Below, one piece after another: positions 47,229 through 55,735 of a stretch of DNA of 59,255 nucleotides (its first letter is position 1; every line of letters begins with the position of its first letter). The stretch spans positions 1 to 59,255 of the forward strand of contig NZ_JAIQUM010000028.1 in NCBI RefSeq assembly GCF_020075705.1, written 5' to 3'. Source of the DNA: Metabacillus rhizolycopersici (GTDB lineage Bacteria; Bacillota; Bacilli; Bacillales; Bacillaceae). The position numbers were made by a program, and so were the translations under genes. The notes below the pieces were generated by a model. It had not been told where the DNA came from. It searched no databases and saw only the letters and a list, made by a program, of their open reading frames with translations.

Positions 47229-47281
47229 AAAAAAGATGCCTGGGCCCCGATGCAATAACACATCATGGCTCAGGCATCTAC
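47229..47281 (-). terminator. Terminator after rsbM
   Basis: AGATGCCTG-GC and GC-CAGGCATCT form a stem around a 20-base loop, with A run before it. Confidence 0.85.
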
Positions 47282-48153
47282 ACCTTTCGATAGATTCGTT
47301 CATGTGAATTAAATTCCTCATATTGCATACCCTTAGGCAAACATAGAAGCGATTCTTTACTTCCGAGTCCAATAAATCCTCCGTTAACCAAACTATTGTA
47401 TATTAAATTATGCACTTTCTGCTGTAAGTCGTTATCAAAATAAATCATAACATTTCGGCATAAGACCACATGAAACTCATTAAACGAGCTGTCCGTCACC
47501 AAATTATGTTGGCCGAAGATGAGGTTCTCATTCAAGGTTGGATAAAAATAAGCAAGCTGATGATCTGTCGTATAGTACTCTGAAAAGGCCTTTTTCCCAC
47601 CGGCTTTCAAGTAATTTTTCGTATATTGCTGCATTTTCTTAAGTGGAAATGCTCCCTTTTTAGCAGCATTCAAGCCCTTTTCATTCATATCTGTTGCATA
47701 GATTCTTGTCTTCTCCGCTAGTCCTTCCTCCAGCATAAGAATGGCCATAGAATAGACCTCCTCTCCTGTTGCACAACCAGCATGCCAAATTCGAATTTCA
47801 GGAAGATTTCTAAGTAATGGCACCACTTCGCTACGAAAAGCTGCAAAAAAACCGGGATCTCGATACATTTCCGTCATCTGGATTGACAGATCATTCAATA
47901 ATCGCTCTAAGAAGTCTTGCTTATGAAGCACCTGCTCCAATAGAGCTGTAATCGTCGGAAGTCTCTCTGCTCTCATGCGATGCAAAATCCTCCTACTCAA
48001 GGATGACCACACATAGCCCCGAAAGTCATATCCATACATCTGATATAAGCCCTCGAGAAGCAAATTGATTTCTATTTTTTGAAGCTCGTTTGGCTCTGTT
48101 TCCTCTTTATCTGTGAATAAAAGGGATGAAGGATCGATCTTTTTATTTTTCAA
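47278..48153 (-). CDS. rsbM: RsbM-like protein methyltransferase
   Basis: 291 residues. SAM motif HAGCATGEEVYSMAILMLEEG at about 139, ATDMNEKGLNAAKKG at about 168 and CheR signature NLVTDSSFNEFHVVLCRNVMIYFD at about 231. It overlaps the rsbK stop by four bases (ATGA), so the two are translationally coupled. In B. cereus RsbM methylates RsbK and blocks sigma-B activation; the same gene pair and order identify it here. About the same length as its paralogue at 31837. Confidence 0.88.
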   Translation of the reverse strand: MKNKKIDPSSLLFTDKEETEPNELQKIEINLLLEGLYQMYGYDFRGYVWSSLSRRILHRMRAERLPTITALLEQVLHKQDFLERLLNDLSIQMTEMYRDPGFFAAFRSEVVPLLRNLPEIRIWHAGCATGEEVYSMAILMLEEGLAEKTRIYATDMNEKGLNAAKKGAFPLKKMQQYTKNYLKAGGKKAFSEYYTTDHQLAYFYPTLNENLIFGQHNLVTDSSFNEFHVVLCRNVMIYFDNDLQQKVHNLIYNSLVNGGFIGLGSKESLLCLPKGMQYEEFNSHERIYRKV

Positions 48154-50921
48154 TTAGGATTCACCTGCTCCGTCATCCATACCCGCATCAACGAGAATAG
48201 CTGATTAATATTTAATGGCTTCATAATATAATCTGAAGCGCCTGCTTCCATACATTTGTCTCGTTCTCCTTTCATTGCCTTAGCCGTTAACGCAATAATC
48301 GGGAGGTTTTCCATTTTCAGATCGTGTCGTATGATCTTCATGGCCTCATAGCCACCCATCACCGGCATCATAATATCCATGAAAATCAGGTCAAAATCAG
48401 CTTCTTCTTGCAAAATATCTATTGCTTGTTTACCGTTCTCAGCTACTTGAACCTTAACTCCCTTTTTCTCAAGAGCCGTTACAAGCGCGAATACATTTCG
48501 ACCATCGTCCTCTACTAGAAGTACTTTCTTTCCTTTAAACAATTGTGCATCTGAACTTCCAGCTTCGTTTCGTTCGACCCATTTCGATTCTGTATCTTCC
48601 TTTGTACTTTCAGATTCCTCATGTATCTCACTAACGCTTGCTGCCACTTCTGCAAGTGCCGGATGGTCCACTTGATCTTGATAATCCGATTCTGACCTGC
48701 TTGGTATATATAAGGTAAACGTACTTCCCTTATGTGGTTCGCTTTGAACATCAATAGCGCCGCCAAGCAAGTGTGTAAATTCCCGGCAAATCGATAACCC
48801 TAGTCCAGTCCCGCCATATTGCCGGTTAGTGGTACCGTCGACTTGTTGAAATGCCTCGAAAACAATTTGCTGCTTATCGAGTGGAATTCCGATTCCTGTA
48901 TCGGTTACAGATATCGACAGTACAGGCCCCCCTACTTCTAAACCAAACAGCCCTTCAACATTTTCAGGATGAGCAAGTGCAATTCGTACGGTGACAGAGC
49001 CCTCTTCGGTAAATTTGAAGGCATTTGATAAAAGATTCTTCCAAATTTGCTGCAATCTTTGTCCGTCCGTCGAGATGATAGGAGGTACGTCTGAATCTGT
49101 ATGCACTTCAAACGTCAAATTCTTTTTAGCAGCAACCGGGTTGAACATATTCTTCATCGTCTGTGGAATTTCTGTCACATTGACTTCATCTGTTAAAATT
49201 TCAATTTTACCCGCTTCAATTTTAGATAAATCAAGGATATCATCAATCAGCCGCAACAAATCTCCGCCGGCACTATGAACCATGCTCGTAAATTCTCTCA
49301 CTTCTGACATATCCATTCCATCTTTATTCTCCATAATCATTTGTGACAAAATGAGAATACTGTTCAAAGGCGTGCGAAGCTCATGAGACATATTTGCCAA
49401 GAAATCCGTTTTGTATTGCGAACTCATTTCTAGTTGCAATGAATAGCTTTCCAGTTCATCTTTCGCTATCTTGAGCTCCAACGCTCGTTGTTCAGCAGTA
49501 TGCTTCTGCTCTTCCAAGAATTCATTCGCACTTAGCAGTTGTTCTTGCTGCATTTGCAATTCTTCTGATTGTGCTTGGAGTTCTTCTGATTGCGTCTGTA
49601 ATTCTTCTGTTAATATTTGAGATTCCCCTAGCAGCCTTTCCACTTCCATCTGTCTGGCTACATTTGTAATGGCCGAACCAAACTTGTCTTGAAGCTGATC
49701 CAGTAAAGTAATATGCTGTGATAAAAGCGGCTGAAGCGTCGCGAACTCGACCACCGCTTCTACCCTATCTTCAACGAGAATTGGGGCAATTAATAAATTT
49801 CGAGGAGAAGAAGCCCCTAAGCCTGAAGTCACTTTGATATGCTCTTCCGGCAGCTTATCAATGAGAAATACTCTTTTATCAAGGGCTGCTTGGCCGATCA
49901 ACCCTTCTCCCAATCGAAAGCTGACTGAGGCTCGTTCCTCATCTGCTATGGCATAGCCAGCTACTTTGACGTAGTGAATTTCACCCTCATGACTTCTACG
50001 AAGATAAATAACCCCGTAAGTAGCTTGAAGCAAAGGAGCAAGCTTTGAAATAAAGGCTTGCGTCAATTCTGTAATATCAGTAATCCCCTGATACATAGTT
50101 GAAATTTCTGCTACACTTTTCTGTACCCAACTTTGTTTCTCGAGACTATAAAGAAGATCGTTCATCGCTTCAGCCAGCTCCCGGGTCTCGTCCTTCGTCT
50201 TCACTTCTATGCGTGTAGTCAAGTCAATCTCTGAATCTGTAATACTCTTAATTGTTTTTACAACTTGTCTAATGGTATTCACAATCGAATTAGACAAGAA
50301 AAAGGCTGTAGCTATCGTAATCGCAGTCACTAAAATGATGATTGCATACAACGTAATTTTTAAATTCGTATTGCCCTGATTGAGCTGATCAATACGTTCA
50401 GCCGTCAATTTTTTTTCTTCTGCAAGAAATGAATCCAACTGTGTTCGCAGCTGATCCGTAACTTCCTTTCCCGTGTTACTCTCGAAATGCTCATTCAAAG
50501 CAGATATGTTATTTTCCTTTTTGTGATTAATGACATATTCTCCGGAATTTGATATCCAGCTGATAATCAGCGGTTTAATTCCCTCTAAATTCCGCTGCTG
50601 CTCCCCGTTATCAGCTACCAAAGAATGAAGCTTATTGTAGTTGTCCAGCCAGCTTCTACTCGCTAAATTATAAGGCTCAAGATAATCCTCATCTCCCGTT
50701 ATTGCATATCCCCTTATGCCGGTTTCCATGTCTAGTACATTTTTTTGAATCTGATTCGCCAGCTCTTGTACTTCAATATCGTGTTGGGATAAGAATTTCA
50801 CCTCATTTTGCAGAACTGTCATCCTATTAATCATGATAAGTAAGGATAGGACCAAGCAAATTAAGATGGTTAAATAACCGGTAAAGATTTTAGCTTTTAT
50901 ATTGTAATTTAAGCCTTTTAT
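48150..50921 (-). CDS. rsbK: RsbK-like hybrid sensor histidine kinase, non-canonical start
   Basis: Stress sensor feeding sigma-B in the B. cereus system. TM1 about 10-30, CHASE3 domain about 45-185 (TGIRGYAITGDEDYLEPYN), TM2 about 185-205, HAMP, GAF about 280-430, coiled coil, HisKA (LANMSHELRTPLNSILILSQM), HATPase (GTGLGLSICREFTHLLGG) and receiver (VLLVEDDGRNV, FMDIMMPVMGGY). The first ordinary start in frame is TTG at 50855, which has no Shine-Dalgarno and cuts TM1 in half. An ATA at 50919-50921 has AGGAGG eight bases before it and yields KGLNYNIKAKIFTGYLTILI, the normal N-terminus of such kinases. An in-frame TAG lies just upstream. So the start codon is probably ATA, or a mutated ATG. 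Confidence 0.88.
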   Translation of the reverse strand: MKGLNYNIKAKIFTGYLTILICLVLSLLIMINRMTVLQNEVKFLSQHDIEVQELANQIQKNVLDMETGIRGYAITGDEDYLEPYNLASRSWLDNYNKLHSLVADNGEQQRNLEGIKPLIISWISNSGEYVINHKKENNISALNEHFESNTGKEVTDQLRTQLDSFLAEEKKLTAERIDQLNQGNTNLKITLYAIIILVTAITIATAFFLSNSIVNTIRQVVKTIKSITDSEIDLTTRIEVKTKDETRELAEAMNDLLYSLEKQSWVQKSVAEISTMYQGITDITELTQAFISKLAPLLQATYGVIYLRRSHEGEIHYVKVAGYAIADEERASVSFRLGEGLIGQAALDKRVFLIDKLPEEHIKVTSGLGASSPRNLLIAPILVEDRVEAVVEFATLQPLLSQHITLLDQLQDKFGSAITNVARQMEVERLLGESQILTEELQTQSEELQAQSEELQMQQEQLLSANEFLEEQKHTAEQRALELKIAKDELESYSLQLEMSSQYKTDFLANMSHELRTPLNSILILSQMIMENKDGMDMSEVREFTSMVHSAGGDLLRLIDDILDLSKIEAGKIEILTDEVNVTEIPQTMKNMFNPVAAKKNLTFEVHTDSDVPPIISTDGQRLQQIWKNLLSNAFKFTEEGSVTVRIALAHPENVEGLFGLEVGGPVLSISVTDTGIGIPLDKQQIVFEAFQQVDGTTNRQYGGTGLGLSICREFTHLLGGAIDVQSEPHKGSTFTLYIPSRSESDYQDQVDHPALAEVAASVSEIHEESESTKEDTESKWVERNEAGSSDAQLFKGKKVLLVEDDGRNVFALVTALEKKGVKVQVAENGKQAIDILQEEADFDLIFMDIMMPVMGGYEAMKIIRHDLKMENLPIIALTAKAMKGERDKCMEAGASDYIMKPLNINQLFSLMRVWMTEQVNPN

Positions 50922-50968
50922 TGTAACCGCCTCCTAGTAAAGTTGGTCTATCAAACCTACTTTACTCT

Positions 50969-50997
50969 ATCATAACGTCTATGAGAGAACCATTCAA
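50969..50997 (-). promoter_or_regulatory. Sigma-A promoter of rsbK
   Basis: Minus strand TTGAAT, 17 bases, TATGAT. Confidence 0.6.
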
Positions 50998-51036
50998 ATT
51001 GAGTGATAAATTCATCCTCAAACTTATTTTTTATTC

Positions 51037-51069
51037 TATACCTATACCTATACCTATACCTATACCTAT
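51037..51069. repeat. Hexanucleotide tandem repeat (TATACC x5)
   Basis: Five perfect TATACC units in the divergent gap between rsbK and dps, about 40 bases from the sigma-B promoter. Confidence 0.9.
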
Positions 51070-51111
51070 TTTTATCCCTTTTGATACTTTCTAGCAAACT
51101 TTTAATTTATG

Positions 51112-51137
51112 GTTTCAATAGTTTAATTGGAGGGTAA
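51112..51137 (+). promoter_or_regulatory. Sigma-B-like promoter of dps
   Basis: GTTTCA, 14 bases, GGGTAA, located 44 bases before the dps start. Confidence 0.65.
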
Positions 51138-51180
51138 AGAATAGGTATCAACATTATTACAATAAACGGAGGGTTAAAAT

Positions 51181-51639
51181 ATGGTAAAGACAAAGAAAAA
51201 AAATGAGGGATTAACAGAGAGACTCAACACCCAAGTGGCTAATTTTTCAGTTCTATATATGAAGCTGCACAATTACCATTGGTATGTGAAAGGAGAGAAC
51301 TTTTTCACCTTGCATGTAAAATTTGAGGAGTTATACACAGAAGTTGCCCTACATCTAGATACAATCGCAGAAAGAATGCTGTCACTGCGCTCTGCACCAA
51401 CAGCAACATTAGAAGAGCAATTACAACTTTCTTCCATAAAAGAAGCGACAGGTGATGAAAATGCACAGGATATGGTCAAGATATTAGCTGATGATTTTAA
51501 CACCATATGTTCTGAATTGACAGAGGGAATAACCTTAGCCGAGGACAATGATGATCAACCAACTGCTGATATGTTCATCGCCATCCGTAATTCATTAGAA
51601 AAACATAGATGGATGTTCGCAGCCTATCTAGCAGAGTGA
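51181..51639 (+). CDS. dps: Dps-family ferritin-like protein
   Basis: 152 residues. Dps dodecamers oxidise and store iron and protect DNA. The ferroxidase signature is LHNYHWYVKGENFFTLHVKFEELYTEVALHLDTIAERM (about residues 30-70), including the His, Asp and Glu ligands. Sigma-B-like promoter (GTTTCA-N14-GGGTAA) precedes, and ACGGAGGG is the Shine-Dalgarno. The B. cereus sigB locus also carries a ferritin-like gene next to rsbY. Confidence 0.92.
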   Translation: MVKTKKKNEGLTERLNTQVANFSVLYMKLHNYHWYVKGENFFTLHVKFEELYTEVALHLDTIAERMLSLRSAPTATLEEQLQLSSIKEATGDENAQDMVKILADDFNTICSELTEGITLAEDNDDQPTADMFIAIRNSLEKHRWMFAAYLAE

Positions 51640-51684
51640 ATGACCCCGGTGCAAACCGACCTTCAGCAAAATTAAGGTGAATCA

Positions 51685-51797
51685 GAAAAGCACAAGCGCC
51701 TTGATCAGCCTCAGGCTTAGACCCAAGAGGGGCTAAGCTCTGGAGCTGGATGTCGTGCGCTTATCCACATTACAAGAATTTTATAAATTCCTAAACA
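51685..51797. repeat. Repeat family A, copy 12 (central hairpin deleted)
   Basis: Outer ends and type II tail (GTGCGCTTATCCACAT) retained; hairpin lost. Confidence 0.85.
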
Positions 51798-51800
51798 CAG

Positions 51801-51842
51801 AAAAAGGCCATAGAAGGATTCCCATCCTTCCATGGCCTTTTG
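51801..51842. terminator. Bidirectional terminator between dps and rsbY
   Basis: AAAAGGCCATAGAAGGAT and ATCCTTCCATGGCCTTTT pair over four bases; A/T runs both sides. Confidence 0.9.
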
Positions 51843-51914
51843 GTACTTTTTTTCGTTTTAATCATTAGATCCTGTTCCATCCTAGAGAACCTTCTCCGGT
51901 GAATGTAATCAACG

Positions 51915-53063
51915 TCATGCGTGTGTTGTCATCATGACCAAACACATATCGTCCTTATGACCATTGAGCAGCTCTGAACTTGGCAGCAAATGATGAAGTA
52001 AGGTTTCAGGATTATCATTGTCCTGATCTTGTAAGCTGCTGATTAACTTAGAAATAGCATCCTCATGTTCCTCCTCCAACCATTCGGACAGGCCATCTGT
52101 AAATAGTAGAATACGAGCTTCTTGCTTGTAAGGAATAATGCATTTGGTTACTTCAATATTTTCAAAAAAACCAAGTGCACAACTGCCTTCCGTCAAAAGC
52201 TTTACTTCATCATCCACAATCGCAATACCTGCCGGATGCCCTGCATTCACGTACTCTATTGACTGTTTTTCCGTGTCTAGCACAAAGTAAATGGCAGTGA
52301 AATAATAGTTTATCAAACTATCAGGCATCTGTAGCTGATTCATCCGCCGATTTAGTTCTTTTATTACATCCACTGGATCACCCTTACCGGTAATCGTATC
52401 CTTTAAGGCGGAATATATGTACATAGACACCAGTGATGACGAAATACCATGCCCCATCACATCAAGTAAAATCACACCATAGCGATTTGGGCTAATCGGG
52501 TACCAGGCGTATAAGTCGCCAGCAAGCTCATACGTAGGCTTGTAAACAGCCGAAATCTTTACATTTCCTTCCTGAAATGGACCGATAAGCATACTTCGTT
52601 GCACTTGCTTCGCCAATTCCAAATCATTTTGAATTCGCCTATTATGTTCCTTCCGTAAGTCCTTTTCATACTTTAGTCGAAGTACTGAACGTATCCGAGC
52701 CAACAACTCAATTTTATTGATTGGTTTCATAACGTAATCAAGGGCACCCGCATCCATCGCCTTGGCCATTTGATTTGAATCCCCCACTGCCGTGACAAAA
52801 ATAATAGGAAGGTCGTAGAACCGCTCATTCGAAAGGATTGTTTGGCAGGCTTCCATCCCATCAATTTCCGGCATCATCAGATCCATTAGAATTAAATCTA
52901 GGGGGACTTCAGCCGATTTAGGCGCATCAAATTGCAAATATTGATATAACTCCTTCGCAGATGACAGCAAAACCAGTCTATTATAGCCGGCTTTCCGCAA
53001 GATTTTCTCAATAATCATTAGATTTGTTGCATTATCATCTACAACGGCAATCTTCATAGGCAT
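51915..53063 (-). CDS. rsbY: RsbY-like receiver plus PP2C phosphatase
   Basis: 382 residues. Receiver domain about 1-125 (phospho-Asp in LILMDLMMPEIDG, Lys in DYVMKPI), a coiled-coil linker (RRIQNDLELAKQVQRSML) and a SpoIIE-type PP2C phosphatase from about 170 (ELAGDLYAW, ILLDVMGHGISSSL, LFTDGLSEW, HKDDMCLVMM). In B. cereus RsbK phosphorylates RsbY, which then dephosphorylates RsbV to release sigma-B. It is followed by terminator 51801. The gene precedes nothing that encodes RsbV or RsbW in this window. Confidence 0.9.
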   Translation of the reverse strand: MPMKIAVVDDNATNLMIIEKILRKAGYNRLVLLSSAKELYQYLQFDAPKSAEVPLDLILMDLMMPEIDGMEACQTILSNERFYDLPIIFVTAVGDSNQMAKAMDAGALDYVMKPINKIELLARIRSVLRLKYEKDLRKEHNRRIQNDLELAKQVQRSMLIGPFQEGNVKISAVYKPTYELAGDLYAWYPISPNRYGVILLDVMGHGISSSLVSMYIYSALKDTITGKGDPVDVIKELNRRMNQLQMPDSLINYYFTAIYFVLDTEKQSIEYVNAGHPAGIAIVDDEVKLLTEGSCALGFFENIEVTKCIIPYKQEARILLFTDGLSEWLEEEHEDAISKLISSLQDQDNDNPETLLHHLLPSSELLNGHKDDMCLVMMTTHA

Positions 53064-53110
53064 TTTTAGCCATCACCTCTTTTGTAAAAAGCTACCAGAC
53101 TCCCATCTTT

Positions 53111-53534
53111 TCAAACATGATTTGTCCTTTGTTGGGTTTCGCTGCTGAGCGCCTTACGTAATTTTTCAATCGCCTTTCTTTGTAGTCGAGAAACATGCAT
53201 CTGTGAAATCCCTAAAGATTCACCTGTTTCCTTTTGACTTTTATTCTCTACAAAAGTTCTATGGATAATTTCCCTCTCTCTTTTTGATAGAACATGAAGA
53301 ACGCTCTCGAGGAAAATTTTTTGGTCGACTTTTTCGAAGCCTTCATCATGGGATCCCATATTTTCTAAGATCGTAACCTGACTTCCCTCGGAACCCGTTT
53401 CAATGGATTGATCCACAGAAGCGGCTTGATAACTTTTCCCCATTTCCATCGCTTCTAATACTTCCTCTTCTGAAATGTCCAAATACTCAGCGATTTCCTG
53501 AATCCTTGGTGACCGTTGATATTGAAGATAACAA
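53111..53534 (-). pseudogene. sigB: sigB, only the C-terminal half
   Basis: The frame opens after a TGA at about 53535-53537 and reads QRSPRIQEIAEYLDISEEEVLEAMEMGKSYQA and VLSKREREIIHRTF, QKETGESLGISQMHVSRLQRKAIEKLRKAL. These are regions 3 and 4 of sigma-B, with the -35-recognising helix-turn-helix. Regions 1 and 2 (about 120 residues, including -10 recognition and core binding) are absent. The first residues PYCYLQY are not sigma-B sequence. The TTG at 53482 is the only start and lacks a Shine-Dalgarno. Cannot be an active sigma factor. Confidence 0.85.
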
Positions 53535-53593
53535 TATGGTCAGTGAGGGTGCAATGTATTCAGTAAAATTTTATAATGAAAAAATTCAATGAT
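53519..53593 (+). pseudogene. C-terminal tail of an unidentified gene
   Basis: The frame DIEDNNMVSEGAMYSVKFYNEKIQ ends at TGA and is followed by a hairpin with a T run at 53603-53630. It looks like the end of a coding gene whose front was lost where it meets the sigB remnant. I cannot name it. Confidence 0.4.
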
Positions 53594-53602
53594 TAAAAAG
53601 CG

Positions 53603-53630
53603 GTTGGGGTACTTTTACCCCAACTATTTT
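53603..53630. terminator. Hairpin after the gene tail
   Basis: GTTGGGGTA and TACCCCAAC form a perfect 9-bp stem. T run on the plus strand. Confidence 0.75.
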
Positions 53631-53681
53631 CCTGTGAGGCGAAAAAATAATCTACTTTTTTATCTATTTATTTGGTCATCA

Positions 53682-55301
53682 TTATAGGGAGGCTTTTTTG
53701 CTTTTCAATCGAATCCCTGAATTTAAAACGAACGTTTCTTGCTTTTCAATCCGTTCAATTTCTTTATCATGGAACGTTTTGAATGCTTCGAATGTTTTTT
53801 CGCAAAGCCTTTTGTTCGTTTTCGTTCCTACTCTATTTGAATTCCGTAACAAAAATGCTGAATATAAATCTCGTTGAATTTTTGTTCCATCATCAAAAAC
53901 ATGCCATCTTTCTCTCAATTCTTTCTTCTTATAATCATTCGCTTTATGGTCGTACTGACTAGCTTTGAATGTCTGAGTATTCACTTTTTTAAAGGTGCCA
54001 CCATTGGTTTTAACTTTGCGTTCTAATATACTTAAAAACATGGCAGGGGCACGATGTCCAATGCTTTTTCCAAATCGCTTTTTACGTTTGAATTTGCCTG
54101 TTTTTTCGCTGATTTCTGTTTTCTTCGAACGTTTTTGTAAGCCTTTTATGTTCATTTCTTCCCAATAATGTTCATCTCCGAAGGTAAGAAGTTTATTGGT
54201 CAATCTATTATGAGATTGCTTTCTACTATCAGCTTGTTTTCTATGCAATTCTTTCAATTCAGACTTCAACTTCATATAACGTTTAGAGAAAATCCATGTC
54301 TTTTTCCCTTTTTTAATCGTTCTATTTTCATTGAAGTAATTCGGATTCATCGCACGTTTGGAACGGTCCATTTTCCGTTGAATGAGTCGAATTCATCTTG
54401 ATCGATTCATGACATTCTCAGCTAAATTAGTTAGGAGAACTTCATTCTCACCAACTACCGCAATAGAAGAAGTCCCTAAGTCTCCACCCACACGTCCCGT
54501 ACCTAGTTGATGCTTGAACGAGCCATCCTTATTACGTTTTGCTGGAGGAAATCCTTGAACTGTCAGCTGAGCAAAATAGCGAACGTTTCCACGAATAACA
54601 CGCTTTAAAACACGAACATATTTTACTTTGTGCGAAGCATTTTTAAGTTCACCTTTTTTGGTTTTGTATTCAAATTCAAGATTGCTTTCAATTGCCAATA
54701 AAGCTTCCTGTATGTATACATCATTTTCTTTGATTTTTACATTTATTTTTGATTTTCCAAAAACAATTTGTTTCTTTCGATAAAACCAACCGGTACTATT
54801 TTTCTTCCCTTTGAAACTAACCATTTCTCCCTTCTTAAGAAATTTTACTTTTTTGGCTTCGCCTTTCAACTTCTTTTTGACTGTATTCCAAGAGCGAGTC
54901 GCCACTTTTTGAGCAATATCAGCGTTTAACGTATCACCGAAATGTTTACGAATGGGTTTAAGGTAATTATGTATGGAATATTCCGATAAATGAAACTGTT
55001 GTTGGATGTCAAATAATTCACTTACTAGTTGTTTTTTCTCAGCTTGATAGAATTTTATTTTCTCTTGGTTTTCTTGAGTTTCATAATAAGAGAGTTTTTT
55101 AGAAACAGCTCGAAGACATCTTCTTACCTTTTTATATTTCTTTGTCCGTTTCATTTGCTTTTCACGTTTTACTAATTCCCCAAGGCACGAATTATAAATG
55201 ACACGACTTACTTCTAAATCGCTCCCAATGCTACTTATAATAGAAGGATTCGTCTCCATCTCCAACGTTAAAACAAATGAAGGTGCCGTTTCTTTCACCA
55301 T
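53682..55301 (-). pseudogene. tnpB: TnpB-family RNA-guided nuclease with an in-frame stop
   Basis: Two open frames in the same phase are separated by a single TGA at 54393-54395. Joined, they give about 540 codons. RuvC motif I is in GRVGGDLGTSSIAVVG, motif II Glu in YWEEMNIKGL and motif III Asp in IQRDLYSAFLL, so the catalytic triad is intact. There is no zinc-ribbon CxxC pair between the last two motifs, where VKTNGGTFKKVNTQTFKASQYDHKANDY stands instead. Typical of the large Bacillus TnpB relatives. A palindrome (55403-55435) lies on its 5' side. AGGGAG precedes the ATG at 55301. Confidence 0.85.
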
Positions 55302-55402
55302 TTCTAAAACTCCCTTTACGAACTAATGTTCCTATATTGATTATAACAAAATAACTTTATTAATTGTACCTTTTTAGGAGGAAAATATAAAAAAACGCAA
55401 AT

Positions 55403-55435
55403 TCCTCCCACACCTAAAGGAATGGGCCTCCTTTG
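55403..55435. mobile_element. Palindromic end of the TnpB element
   Basis: CCTCCCACACCTAAAGGAATGGGCCTCC folds with CCCACACC-type and GG-type arms (CCCACACCTAAAGGAATGGG). It resembles the subterminal hairpins of IS200/IS605 ends. The CNNM gene stub breaks off just beyond, at about 55470. Confidence 0.55.
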
Positions 55436-55439
55436 CTTT

Positions 55440-55646
55440 AAATTCCGTGATTCCGAGTTGACAGGCTGATAGATATTCATCAAGGTGGTTAACTACCTTG
55501 ATCGCTGAGACATCGCCCTTTTTCCCTTCAGCCATCAATTGTTCAATGCGAGATGTCCGGACTTTTACGATGGCAAATTCGGTCGCGACAAAAAATCCAG
55601 TTAAGGCGATTAATAGTACAATTACTAATACGTTTATCAGCAACAT
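55440..55646 (-). pseudogene. 5' stub of a CNNM/hemolysin-family membrane protein
   Basis: The first 66 residues ([55 protein letters not shown]) are the start of a CNNM-domain membrane protein (YugS/YhdP kind; Mg/Co export-like). The protein is normally about 430 residues. After GIT the sequence changes to unrelated residues ([10 protein letters not shown]) inside the transposon end. An open frame of 90 codons remains (55374-55646). Confidence 0.85.
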
Positions 55647-55735
55647 TGGGCGCCAACACCTTCCTTGTATTCATCTTTCCTAGCTAAAAATAACAATCCG
55701 AAATCATTGAAGGTTTCGGATCGTTAAGGTCGAGC

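Noticed and set aside
47278..48153. Chemotaxis CheR
   Set aside because: The basic receptor-docking N-terminal domain is absent, no other che genes are near, and the neighbour is an RsbK-type kinase.
55374..55646. A complete 90-residue membrane protein
   Set aside because: The first two-thirds match the CNNM family start, while the rest is transposon-end sequence, so it is a truncated gene.
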